Part shown: positions 44,821-53,442 of the stretch, one piece after another
Layout: every line of letters starts with the position of its first letter
How positions within the stretch are numbered: position 1 is the first letter of the stretch
Assembly: GCA_016841875.1 (NCBI GenBank)
Contig: JAENYG010000003.1
Location: 1 to 64,000 of the forward strand
DNA: 64,000 nucleotides
Reading direction: 5' to 3'
DNA from: Syntrophomonas sp.
Lineage (GTDB): Bacteria > Bacillota > Syntrophomonadia > Syntrophomonadales > Syntrophomonadaceae
Made by a program: the position numbers and the translations under genes
Notes under the pieces: model-generated
Databases searched by the model: none
Seen by the model: the letters and a program-made list of their open reading frames with translations, nothing else
Told to the model about the DNA's origin: nothing

Positions 44821-45606
44821 ATGTTTAAAAAAACAATAATTGCCGGCCTTATAGCTACCATGGCCGTCACAGCTACCGGTTGCGGCAAACCTGGGGTAGA
44901 GCAGGAAAAGTTTGTGTTGACAGACAACCTGAAGGTGCAAAAAACACTGGAAGCGGATCTGAACGGGGACAATAGCAAGGAGAAGATTGTTTTTTACGAG
45001 AAAAGAGAACATGGCATACCAGCAGCCTGGACCGTAGTGGTGGACGGATACGAAATGGCGACGCTGGACAGTCAAGACAGCTGCTACACCCTGGCGGACT
45101 TCAAACTACAGGACGTCGATGGTCAAGATGGACCGGAAGTATTATTCTACCGCTACAACACCGGCAGTTCAGCTGGGCAGTCTCTAAATATCTTTAAACC
45201 CGGCCAGGATGGTTGGCGTGAAATATTCAATGTCTCCAATGATTTTAGTATGGGTGAAGAAAGGTATGAGATAAAGTACCTGGGTAACTATCAGGTAAGC
45301 TTCAAGGATCAGAAAACCGGCCTCGAACACATTATTGAACTGGAAAAAAGTGTTTATAAAGAAAACGAAGCAATGCTTGAGAGAATTTCCACCTGGGTAG
45401 ATCCCATCGCCGAATACCGGATCGATGATATTGACGGAAACGAGGTTAATGAAATCACCACCGTTCAGAGGGTTATTGGGATTGCCCACCCAGACAATAT
45501 CGCTATCCTCCAAAACGTTTACCAACTGCGCAGCGGGGTTTACCAGGCCGATAAAATAATACTTACCAACGCCGCCGGGCAGCTACTGGCTGAAAAAGAT
45601 CTATGA
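44821..45606 (+). CDS. lipoprotein with FG-GAP/VCBS-like calcium-type repeats
   Basis: A 261-residue lipoprotein with lipobox TATGC (Cys 21). Three similar segments, DLNGDNSKEKIVFY, DVDGQDGPEVLFY and DIDGNEVNEITTV, recall the D-x-D/N-G-D calcium loop of VCBS/FG-GAP beta-propellers. It lies 33 bases after the BlaR1-like gene and is probably in its operon, so it could be an effector of the same wall-stress response. No family name is certain. Good AAGGAG ahead of the ATG. Confidence 0.75.
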   Translation: MFKKTIIAGLIATMAVTATGCGKPGVEQEKFVLTDNLKVQKTLEADLNGDNSKEKIVFYEKREHGIPAAWTVVVDGYEMATLDSQDSCYTLADFKLQDVDGQDGPEVLFYRYNTGSSAGQSLNIFKPGQDGWREIFNVSNDFSMGEERYEIKYLGNYQVSFKDQKTGLEHIIELEKSVYKENEAMLERISTWVDPIAEYRIDDIDGNEVNEITTVQRVIGIAHPDNIAILQNVYQLRSGVYQADKIILTNAAGQLLAEKDL

Positions 45607-45639
45607 TTCCAACCTCGCTGTTATCACCTTAATTCAGGT

Positions 45640-45696
45640 AAAGAACCCTCCCACACTATCTTTCATAGTGCAAGTCAAGAACCGTCCCCCTGTCTA
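45640..45696. repeat. REP-like element
   Basis: AAGAACCCTCCCACACTAT and ATAGTGCAAGTCAAGAACCGTCCCC sit together; CACTAT and ATAGTG can pair. It overlaps the stop of the M14 peptidase gene region and separates it from the lipoprotein gene. Confidence 0.6.
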
Positions 45697-46620
45697 CAGA
45701 TTTCTGGCTGCAATTTCCTTGATACAGTCAATAGTCCTGGAGCTGAAATTCAGATTATCGCAAAAGCTCTTATCATAGTTGATTTGATCTTCAGTTTTCT
45801 TTTCATACGCACCTTCACCGGAGAAAGGATCTGGAAATTCAACTAAAACAGCTTTGCCCTGGTCCAAGGCCCAACCGGAAAAGAATCCAGGATATATGGC
45901 CTCTTCAACTGTCTCATGGGATAGACCCATCCCCTCGCAGAATACTGCACAAAGCTCCGGGTCTCCGGCGGCAGAATTGACCCAGCCGTGGAAGTCAATG
46001 ATAATATCGGGGTTTTCACTAAGTACCAAATCCCTCAATGCTCGAGATTCTGGCGAAGTGAAGGGAGCCTCTCCGGTCTGGTTGCGCGGATTTTCCCTGA
46101 CCTTGAAGTGATAATCGAAATCCATGTTGATATCAATTCCCTGGGACAACTGGCATCTACCGGGGCCATTGCATGTCCATCCCTCATTAACCCCATCAGG
46201 ATTAGCGCAGGGAACCACCAGCAATTCATAATTGCCCAGATCACCAGGATACTTTTTGAAATATTCGATGACATCACTTGCAATATCCACCAATAGCCTT
46301 CCATCCTGATAAAAAGCGTCTTCAAAGCCATGAATAGCAAAAACACACAGAATTTTTCGTTGAATATCAGTATTGTTATTGCTGATCCTGCAGCAGGTGA
46401 GTGGCCTATTGTTTCCAGAATAACCATATTCCTGTTCCACGAAAGCCACAGCAGTTTCCTCCTTAACCGGCTCGGCAGTCGACTCTTTTTGCTCCGGGCT
46501 GAACTCGATCTTATCCGGTGTTAAGGAATGGTTATTATTCCCATACCAGGAACGGGCTGCAAACAGCCCCGTGCTAATGACAGCCAGCAGCACTAACGCC
46601 AGCAGGAGCTTTCTGTTCAT
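45694..46620 (-). CDS. M14-family zinc carboxypeptidase, membrane-anchored
   Basis: A 308-residue protein anchored by a signal segment at about 4-22. The M14 zinc site is H97-x-x-E100 in AIHGFED with H211 in DFHGW. VVPCANPDGVNEG and INMDFDYHF are typical, and the catalytic glutamate is E261 in AVLVEFPDP. The sequence resembles gamma-D-glutamyl-diamino-acid peptidases that act on peptidoglycan peptides. I start it at ATG 46620 with AAAGGA about 12 bases upstream; ATG 46632 is too close to that site. Confidence 0.88.
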   Translation of the reverse strand: MNRKLLLALVLLAVISTGLFAARSWYGNNNHSLTPDKIEFSPEQKESTAEPVKEETAVAFVEQEYGYSGNNRPLTCCRISNNNTDIQRKILCVFAIHGFEDAFYQDGRLLVDIASDVIEYFKKYPGDLGNYELLVVPCANPDGVNEGWTCNGPGRCQLSQGIDINMDFDYHFKVRENPRNQTGEAPFTSPESRALRDLVLSENPDIIIDFHGWVNSAAGDPELCAVFCEGMGLSHETVEEAIYPGFFSGWALDQGKAVLVEFPDPFSGEGAYEKKTEDQINYDKSFCDNLNFSSRTIDCIKEIAARNL

Positions 46621-46632
46621 AAAAACAATCAT

Positions 46633-46861
46633 TCCTTTCCGCTGTGCTCAAGGCACAAAAAGTAATGGGAAACTTTTAAGCATCGGAAGCACTCTGCGAG
46701 CACCACAATTGGGGTTCGCAGGCTCAAAAGTATAAGGAAGAAACTGTGAAGCAGTTTCAACACACCGCTGCAGCGAGGCAGGGATATCTTTTCGCCCCGT
46801 TATAATGTCTGATACCTTTTTTATCTATTCGCAGCCCGACCTGTTAATTCCTGTAATAATA
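46633..46861. other. intergenic region between divergent M14 and MerR genes
   Basis: 229 bases. GAAACTG and CAGTTTC around TGAAG form a small hairpin at about 46740-46758. Otherwise nothing recognised. Confidence 0.35.
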
Positions 46862-46892
46862 TTGACCCCGACCTCAGGTAGGTGTATATAAT
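46862..46892 (+). promoter_or_regulatory. MerR-type promoter of the merR-like gene
   Basis: TTGACC at 46862-46867 and TATAAT at 46887-46892 are separated by 19 bases instead of 17, the hallmark of MerR-activated promoters. The spacer carries the dyad ACCT-C-AGGT. A near-identical promoter lies at 47819. Confidence 0.75.
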
Positions 46893-46914
46893 TGTAATGA
46901 AGGCAGGTGGTAAA

Positions 46915-47748
46915 GTGAACTCCAGTCTGTTTATTGGCGAATTTGCTGAGTTAACCGGGGTTACGGTAAAAACAATTCTGCATTACCATAAAGTTGGTCT
47001 ACTGGATGAACCCCGCCGTTCTCCAGGTGGATACCGTCTTTATGGTGCCGCCCATCTGAATCATATGCGATCCATCAAATATCTTAAATCGCTTGGTCTT
47101 AGCCTTGGCCAGATCAAGACCATGATTGGAACACAAAGTGATCCCCGGTCTATGCGAGCTGTTTTAGAAGCGCTGCAGGGTGAATTATTAACACAGATAA
47201 AAACCTTGGAGGAGCGAGTGGAAAAAATTCAGAATCTACTCAACAAAGAGCCTTTAGACATAGACAACGGGAGGGAAGACCCTCCTACTTTCAAAATAGT
47301 AACCGACATACTAGGGACCGAAGCGTACCACGACTTGCCCGAACTCATGGAACAGGACCGTAATATATATGGAGTGCTCGATGATTTTGACTGGGGACTG
47401 GAACACCAGCCAATCTTTCGCCAGGTGGCGGAATACTTTCAAGCCCACCCCGAAGAATACAGGTTGTTTATCGATTATAATGAGCGGTTTAATGCTTTAA
47501 TGCACCTGCCCGAAGATGTTCCGGAAGTGGAGCAGTTGGCCAGAGATTGTACGAGTGTCATGAGGAGTATACCCGTATTAAAGGAATTTTATCTAAAAGA
47601 AGGACCTCGGGCTTCTTTTGAGCCGGTTATCAACGAAATGCTTTCTGACCTACTCTCCCCGGCCCAGGCCAGGTTCTGCAAACTGTGCCAGCAATACCTG
47701 GATGAAGCAGCAGCGCCTGGTGATGAAAACAAGAATTCTTCCGTATGA
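46915..47748 (+). CDS. MerR-family transcriptional regulator
   Basis: A 277-residue regulator. The N-terminal 70 residues are a MerR winged helix (FIGEFAELTGVTVKTILHYHKVGLLDEPRRSPGGYRLYGAAHL, seen in parts) followed by the dimerisation helix. The remaining about 150 residues are an unassigned effector domain, helical and acidic. I start it at GTG 46915 with AGGCAGGTGG upstream, since the earlier GTG at 46882 would overlap the -10 box of its own promoter. It probably activates both its own gene and the membrane-protein gene downstream. Confidence 0.9.
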   Translation: MNSSLFIGEFAELTGVTVKTILHYHKVGLLDEPRRSPGGYRLYGAAHLNHMRSIKYLKSLGLSLGQIKTMIGTQSDPRSMRAVLEALQGELLTQIKTLEERVEKIQNLLNKEPLDIDNGREDPPTFKIVTDILGTEAYHDLPELMEQDRNIYGVLDDFDWGLEHQPIFRQVAEYFQAHPEEYRLFIDYNERFNALMHLPEDVPEVEQLARDCTSVMRSIPVLKEFYLKEGPRASFEPVINEMLSDLLSPAQARFCKLCQQYLDEAAAPGDENKNSSV

Positions 47749-47818
47749 AAGATACTATATCATCCATACTTAAAAAAGGTGAAAATAATCAGCCTCCAAT
47801 AATTTGATAGAAAAGTTA

Positions 47819-47849
47819 TTGACCCTGACCTTAGGTCAGGGTTCATACT
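47819..47849 (+). promoter_or_regulatory. MerR-type promoter of the 47926 membrane-protein gene
   Basis: TTGACC at 47819-47824 and CATACT at 47844-47849 are 19 bases apart. The spacer is the strong palindrome CCTGACCTTAGGTCAGG. It shares TTGACCC and the GACCT-AGGT core with the promoter at 46862. Confidence 0.8.
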
Positions 47850-47925
47850 TGTAGTGAAGGTAATCTGCACAACGTGTTGGGATGATAGTAGTGAAGTGAT
47901 AGGAAGGGCAGGGGAGAAAATCTTA

Positions 47926-48822
47926 ATGAAGATTCGCGATTTTTTATCAAACCCTAATTTTTCACGTTATTCATTGCTGGTTCTGTTATTGATCGTAATC
48001 CTTGATATCCTGCTAGGCTTCTCGGGGATAATCTCCCGAGAGCAGATGAAGATATTCCTCTGGATTCCTGCTGGATTAGAATCAATGTTTATCATAATTT
48101 GCTTGACCAACATTACCAGGATTATCAGGCGTTATCGCCTATTGAAGAAGGAAGGTATGGAGACTATGGATGCCTGGCAGGAGGCATTGGAAATCATCGT
48201 TCCACCCCGGCTGGCTCGCCTGGCTATGATTGAACCCCGCATTTATCACGCTTTGTATCTATCCTATAGAAGCAAACGACAAACAGATGATTCCCTGGAG
48301 TTTCAGACAAAGTTGAATAGTTATGAGTTACTGGTTAAAGTGTTTATTGGCCTATGTGCTTTAGAAATACTGCTGGTATCCATAATGCTGCCCAATCGAT
48401 GGATGACGTGGAAAATACTGCACCTGGTCCTGGGTTTATGGGCAATACTCTGGTTATGGGCAGATTATAGAGCTATGCGCCTTTACTGCCATCAGGTTAA
48501 CGATAAAAGCATTTGCTTTAGAATTGGGCTGCGATACTGCCAGGAAATACGATGGGAATCTATTGCCTCCATAACCAGGGCAGGGAAGTCGTCGCCAGGA
48601 TTCGCCCCCGGTATGTTGAAGGATCAGCCAGGATGTCTGTATCTGGTTGCCGGTGAGCAGTGCAATATTGAGATTCAGCTACAGCAACCGGAATCTTTTC
48701 AGGGGATGATTAAAGATATAAAGGATGTCAAACAATTGTATCTTTCCCTGGAAAATCCCGAGTCCTTCTTAGAGGTAGTAAGCTCTCGGTGTCAAAACCG
48801 AGGGGACGGTTCTCGTGGTTGA
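47926..48822 (+). CDS. membrane protein of unknown function, probable target of the MerR regulator
   Basis: A 298-residue protein with hydrophobic segments at about 18-35, 47-66, 136-152 and 160-180. A C-terminal soluble region (from about 195, CFRIGLRYCQEIRWESIASITR) is like a bacterial PH domain. ATG 47926 is chosen because GGGGAG lies ten bases upstream and earlier starts fall within the transcript start of the MerR promoter. The last nine residues (QNRGDGSRG) are encoded by the REP-like repeat at 48796, so the native C-terminus may have been replaced. Confidence 0.75.
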   Translation: MKIRDFLSNPNFSRYSLLVLLLIVILDILLGFSGIISREQMKIFLWIPAGLESMFIIICLTNITRIIRRYRLLKKEGMETMDAWQEALEIIVPPRLARLAMIEPRIYHALYLSYRSKRQTDDSLEFQTKLNSYELLVKVFIGLCALEILLVSIMLPNRWMTWKILHLVLGLWAILWLWADYRAMRLYCHQVNDKSICFRIGLRYCQEIRWESIASITRAGKSSPGFAPGMLKDQPGCLYLVAGEQCNIEIQLQQPESFQGMIKDIKDVKQLYLSLENPESFLEVVSSRCQNRGDGSRG

Positions 48823-48927
48823 GTGATTTCCGGATTGTTGGCTCGATTAACAGGAATTAACAGAGGCATTATTATCAAGGCATGATCCATGACCAATGAC
48901 CAACCGCAAGAACCGTCCCCTCGGTTT
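48796..48927. repeat. REP-like inverted repeat between convergent genes
   Basis: AAACCGAGGGGACGGTTC at 48796-48813 and its inverted partner at 48910-48927 are near-perfect over more than 25 bases. The left arm contains the stop of the 47926 gene; the right arm ends one base before the stop of the minus-strand gene. It is the best preserved copy of the family. Confidence 0.85.
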
Positions 48928-48928
48928 C

Positions 48929-49961
48929 CTAAAAAGCCTTAACCCTGTGCTGGGGGAATACGAACTTTCTCTGCATCCAGTAGCTGATCAGAAATAATAT
49001 AGCTTCGGTCATCAGTTTGGCAGGCACCAGATAAATCCCGAAGGCATGCACAAACATAGAAAGCAGCATATAATTACAACCCAGAAGGGCAGCTACCAGG
49101 GTATAATAACGCAAAAGTGAAGGTATGGTTTTATTCCTACCTTTTTTAAATACCAAATATTTGTTGCATAGGAAGTTGAACAGGGAGCTGCATGCCCGGG
49201 CTCCTACGACTGATAGCAGAAGATTGCCGGTCGCTCTCTGTAAAACCAGCAGCAGTATGAAATCTATGGCAGCGGATAAGATGGAGGCCCCGCTGAACCT
49301 CAAAAGGGGCAGATATACGCGGATAGAATCGGTCACTGGATTAAAATGAGATGATCTGTTACCATTCTCGTATATGGTAGAGATGGGTATTTCGCAGACT
49401 GGACAGCCCACTCGTTTCGCATCCAGCAGTATATTCAACTCGTATTCAAAACGTCGGCCTGCTACCTGCAGCAGCCATCCAAACATCCTGGCCGGATATC
49501 CCCGCAGGCCGGTTTGGGTGTCCTGAATCCTGCACCCCGTAGCAAAAGAAAACATGATCCTGGTAATTGTATTTCCCACCCGGCTGCGCCAGGGAACTTT
49601 CCCCTTTGAACTGCCTGCTTCCTAATGTGATGTGAGTGCCTTTGTCTTTTGTTACCACGGCAATCTTTAAAATATCCTCAGCTGAATGCTGCCCGTCACA
49701 GTCCGCACAGACAACACCTGCTTTTTCACCCTGTTCTTTAATGTATCGAAGGCCGGTTTTCAGTGCGATACCTTTCCCGCGGTTTTTTTTGTGATGCAGA
49801 ACAGTACACCCCATTATTTCAGCAGCGTTAAAAATATCCTGAAAAGCATTTCCGCTGCCGTCATCGACTATCACGATTTCATCCTGGGTTCTTTTTTGAA
49901 GCTGCAGAACCAAATTCAGCACTTTTTTATCCGGTTCATAAGCAGGAATTAATATTTTCAT
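48929..49961 (-). pseudogene. glycosyltransferase family 2 / GtrA fusion, frameshifted
   Basis: From ATG 49961 the frame encodes a GT2 domain: MKILIPAYEPDKKVLNLV, IVIVDDGSGNAF, KNRGKGIALKTGLRYI and VCADCDGQHSAEDI, as in polyprenyl-phosphate sugar transferases. Near 49601-49604 a run of four C (GGGG on the coding strand) shifts the frame; with one base fewer, QFKGKVPWRSRVGNTITRIMF would join smoothly to the downstream frame. That frame (48929-49579) completes the catalytic domain (DTQTGLRGYPARMFGWLL) and then four GtrA-type membrane segments. It is either a recent inactivation, programmed slippage or a sequencing error in a homopolymer. Confidence 0.8.
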
Positions 49962-49982
49962 AATAATTCGCTTCCAGGCATC

Positions 49983-50980
49983 CTATTTAACATATAAGAT
50001 GTCGCTGGTACCCCTTTCTTGATTTTTACCTAGTGGATTGTTCACACCCGGCCCATGAAATACATGGTAGAGGACCCGCCTCCGTCCAGATTATAGGCCT
50101 CCGTGCATCCAAGATCAGCAAAAACCTCAGCAAACTCGGTAAGGGTCATACCCTTGCTGTATCCATTCATTCGACCATCCACCACTATAAAAACGTAGTG
50201 ATTGGGCGCGATGATTCCTATCCCGGTGAGCGGGTTGGAACCCTGGATGGAATGGTTGCCAAAATTGGTGTCAATCTCAACCTTTCCGAGACCGGTAACT
50301 ACTTCCGCGTTGGTCACCAGGGCCGGTCCAAAGGAAAGCGTTTGCCAAACATCATCGTCCAACAGCGCCTGGGCGCTGGTTTGGGTTTCATCGTAGATCT
50401 CCATATCACCGTTTACGTAGATCGCAAGCCCGGTTCGGGCAGGGGAGTCACGATAAATCACCCCGTTGCGAATGAGAATGCCGTCTTCACGAAAGCCATA
50501 ATAGTCCCCATTAACAGCAAAAACAGCATCGTTATCCGCGGCAATCTGTGAGGTGTATTCAATGATATTCCTGCCAAACTGGTTTTTGGCAAAGGCAGAA
50601 TTGAGGCTGATGGTATCTTTCAAAAATACATCGGCCACAAAATAGGTGATCGTATCCCTGCCCGTACCGGACACCACTTTTTGAATGGATATGGTTTTAC
50701 TGTCGCTTTCGTAGTTCCGTTGGTCTGCCGTAAATGTTTCTTCATCAACTGCACTTGTATTTTCCTCTACTGTTCTATCCGTTTCCGTACCGGTCGTGCT
50801 TTTCTGTGTTTCACTTAGCTGTGTTTCGGTGATGTTTTCCACATTATCTATTTCAATATGCTCAAAAAGATATCGATCCGCTAATAGATATAAAGTTGTT
50901 CCCACTACGAGAATAAAAATCGTCAGGGCGATGAAAAGCCCGCGTTTCCCCTTTTTATTTTTGTGACCAAAATCATTCAT
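49983..50980 (-). CDS. phosphodiester glycosidase (NAGPA-type), 3' end frameshifted
   Basis: The open frame from ATG 50980 to TGA 50042 gives 312 residues. A membrane anchor lies at about 15-36, then a Thr/Glu-rich linker to about 85. The NAGPA domain follows: AVNGDYYGFREDGILIRNGVIYRD, SFGPALVTN, ALGIIAPN-like GIGIIAPNHYVFIVVDGR and LGCTEAYNLDGGGSSTMYF. The family ends with a VNxPxG...GTSDIxY tail. That tail (NNPLGKNQERGTSDILYVK) is present directly downstream to 49983 but in another frame, so one base has been lost near 50041. A decayed paralogue lies at 38984. Confidence 0.85.
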
Positions 50981-51448
50981 GAACTTTTCTTGCGCCTCCT
51001 CAATCTATGCTTTATATCTCCGTTTGTGCATAGTATACGAGGTGAAGCTTAAATTTCTCTTAAAATTTATCTCAGTTTTTTAGTTTATCTCTAATACCCA
51101 AAAGCTGAGGAAATAGACTTAAAATCTAATAAAAGATGACAATATAGGTGTTTGCCTTTGGGTTGACACGTAAAGTATTGAAAATTCACCAGAGGGGTAA
51201 GGGGATATCATTGTAAAATAATGGTGAAAAGGCAGGTATATATGGTAAAATATTACTTAATTACAATTAAAATATATAATCATTATAAAACGCTAACTAG
51301 ACTTTAAGGCAATATATCTGATTATAAGTACTGACCCTGCGGATGAATTTGAATAAACCGGAATGGTATGTAAGTATAATATGCAAGGCAAGAACCGTCC
51401 CCCCTTGCATGTGTTGTCAATAGCGACTCTACTGGGAGGCGATTGACC
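50981..51448. other. intergenic region upstream of the Agr locus
   Basis: About 470 AT-rich bases between divergent genes. TTGACA occurs at 51163-51168 without a good -10 partner, and TATAAT at 51375-51380. A REP-like hairpin lies at 51381. No gene. Confidence 0.4.
51381..51410. repeat. REP-like hairpin ahead of the Agr locus
   Basis: ATGCAAGG and CCTTGCAT form perfect arms around CAAGAACCGTCCCC. It lies 39 bases before the start of the sensor gene and would be in its leader if TATAAT at 51375 is used. Confidence 0.7.
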
Positions 51449-52804
51449 TTGGATAATATGACTTTTTATCTGATATTATTACAATCATTTACAGAGACTT
51501 TGATTCTAATATACCTGGGGCTGGTCTTAATTGGTTACAACAAGCCGCCTTTCCTAAAAGTTATGTTAATAGCTCTTTCCAGCGCCCTTTTAAGCTATTT
51601 CCTGCGCTCCATACCTCTGCCCCCGGGAGTAAATGTATTTATTCAGATTCCTGTTATAGCAGCCTTGCTAGCTTGTATATGCCAACTAACATTATTCTCA
51701 AGTATAAGCAGTACAGTTCTTGGATTTTTAGGCGTTAGTACAGCCGAAATCCTCTTCAATGCTGCGGTCTCCTTGTTTACCGGAATCTCTCCCCCGCAAG
51801 CCATGAATATACCATTATGGCGTATAATATATCCTCTTCCAGAGTTTGCATTTCTAACTGCATCAATATTTTGGCTGAGGCATAAACAGGTAGACCTGCT
51901 TGGTTTAATAAAACCCATATATAATAACAGTGCACAGAGCTTTAGAGATCACAGTAAATTCGTTATGCTCTTGAGTATGACGGTTATGCTGGTAGTATTA
52001 GCCTTCTACTGCCAGTTCTACCTGGAAGGGGCTACACCGCTATATTCAAGAGAATCTATAATAATTATCCTGTTCGCAACCTTAATCATCGCCGTAGTAT
52101 TATCACTGACCTTAACCTGGAAAATGCTATATATAAGGAATCAGATAACTCTGGCGGAAATGCAAAATAATAATATTAGCAATCTAAATAATATGATGCA
52201 GATCATTAAAGCCCAGCGCCATGATTTTATAAATCACATTCAGGTCATTTACGGACTGTTAAAGTTGGGAGAGAACCAGCAGATTGAATCTTACATCAGC
52301 GGTCTGTATAAAGACATACAGCTTACCAGCGACATACTGCAGCTAGCCATTCCCGAATTGAGTGCCTTTCTATTAGTGCAAACTGGTATAGCGACGGCCA
52401 GCGACATATCTCTGGAGATAGAGCAGGAAACAGATCTAGCTGCTCTTACCGTACCATCCCCGGAACTGATAGCAGTGGTGGGAAACCTGCTCAAGAATGC
52501 TATGGAGGCTGTGGAGGATTTAGCACCGGAGAAAAGGAAGGTCAAGCTCAAAATATTTGAACGATCGAAATATTACATTATTCAAACCCAAAACTACGGG
52601 TTGATTCCCCATGAATTTAAAAACAGGATCTTTGAATCCGGCTTCTCAACTAAAAGTGGTCCTTCTGAACGAGGGGTAGGTCTAGCTTCAGTAAAATACC
52701 AGGTAGAGAAATGCCGGGGAATTATATTACTCAGCAGTCACCCGGAATATGGAACCCGTTTTACGGTTTGTTATCCCAAAGAAAAAGGGAGGAAGATAGC
52801 TTGA
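51449..52804 (+). CDS. agrC: AgrC-like sensor histidine kinase
   Basis: A 451-residue kinase with six hydrophobic segments in the first 225 residues, the AgrC-type sensor for a cyclic peptide. The phospho-acceptor box is KAQRHDFINHIQVIYGLLK (H258), of the HPK10/GHKL class. The ATP-binding domain has VGNLLKNAMEAVEDLAP (N box), STKSGPSERGVGLASVKYQVEK and YGTRFTVCYP. I start it at TTG 51449, eight bases after GGGAGGC. It should sense the AgrD-derived peptide and phosphorylate the regulator at 53443. Its stop overlaps the AgrB start. Confidence 0.9.
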   Translation: MDNMTFYLILLQSFTETLILIYLGLVLIGYNKPPFLKVMLIALSSALLSYFLRSIPLPPGVNVFIQIPVIAALLACICQLTLFSSISSTVLGFLGVSTAEILFNAAVSLFTGISPPQAMNIPLWRIIYPLPEFAFLTASIFWLRHKQVDLLGLIKPIYNNSAQSFRDHSKFVMLLSMTVMLVVLAFYCQFYLEGATPLYSRESIIIILFATLIIAVVLSLTLTWKMLYIRNQITLAEMQNNNISNLNNMMQIIKAQRHDFINHIQVIYGLLKLGENQQIESYISGLYKDIQLTSDILQLAIPELSAFLLVQTGIATASDISLEIEQETDLAALTVPSPELIAVVGNLLKNAMEAVEDLAPEKRKVKLKIFERSKYYIIQTQNYGLIPHEFKNRIFESGFSTKSGPSERGVGLASVKYQVEKCRGIILLSSHPEYGTRFTVCYPKEKGRKIA

Positions 52805-53436
52805 GTATTCATGAAGTATCAGTTAGATGCGCAGCTTACCTGGCGGGAGAAATCGGAGGTGATTCTCGCCAGGAGACTCGCATGGCTTATGGGTTGGAAA
52901 TACTGCTGGGCGAAATCATAAAGATGACCTGCCTGGTATTATTATCCTGGTATTTTGGTATCTTGCTAGAGGTACTGAGTATCACCATCACTGCCGGAGT
53001 TCTGCGTCTGGCATCCGGAGGAGAGCACTGCAGTGGGTATTATCGCTGCCTCATCGGGGGTACTGTATGCTTCCTGCTGCTGGGCTGGGGAACTCATTAC
53101 TTAAACGTCTTTTTTACTCCACCCCATGCTTACATAGGTATAGTATTAAGTTTGCTCGTTTCCTGGGGCGTACTATGGAAATATGCACCTGGTGAAACCG
53201 AAAATAAACCGATAAACAGTGAAGAAGAAAGATTGAAATTCCGTAAGGTTTCTCTATTCCTTTTACTTATATATGGCCTGGTAATGATGACCTTTACAAA
53301 CTATATAAAACTACAGCCTTTGGTTCTTCCAATAATGATCGGAATGATCGAGCAGTCTTTTACCGTAAGCCCCTGGGGTTACCACTTTATTCATTTTGTA
53401 GACCGAGCTTTAATTTTTGAAAAAGCGGAGCTGTAG
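52801..53436 (+). CDS. agrB: AgrB-type peptide processing endopeptidase
   Basis: A 211-residue membrane cysteine protease. The catalytic pair is H76 and C83 in ASGGEHCSGYYRC, aligned with H77/C84 of Staphylococcus AgrB. Five or six hydrophobic segments follow. AgrB trims the C-terminal tail of AgrD and forms the thiolactone ring. The start is TTG 52801, overlapping the kinase stop; GGGAGGAAG in the kinase tail is its ribosome site. An ATG-less frame opens earlier at 52711 and is not used. Confidence 0.95.
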   Translation: MSIHEVSVRCAAYLAGEIGGDSRQETRMAYGLEILLGEIIKMTCLVLLSWYFGILLEVLSITITAGVLRLASGGEHCSGYYRCLIGGTVCFLLLGWGTHYLNVFFTPPHAYIGIVLSLLVSWGVLWKYAPGETENKPINSEEERLKFRKVSLFLLLIYGLVMMTFTNYIKLQPLVLPIMIGMIEQSFTVSPWGYHFIHFVDRALIFEKAEL

Positions 53437-53442
53437 AAGAGC

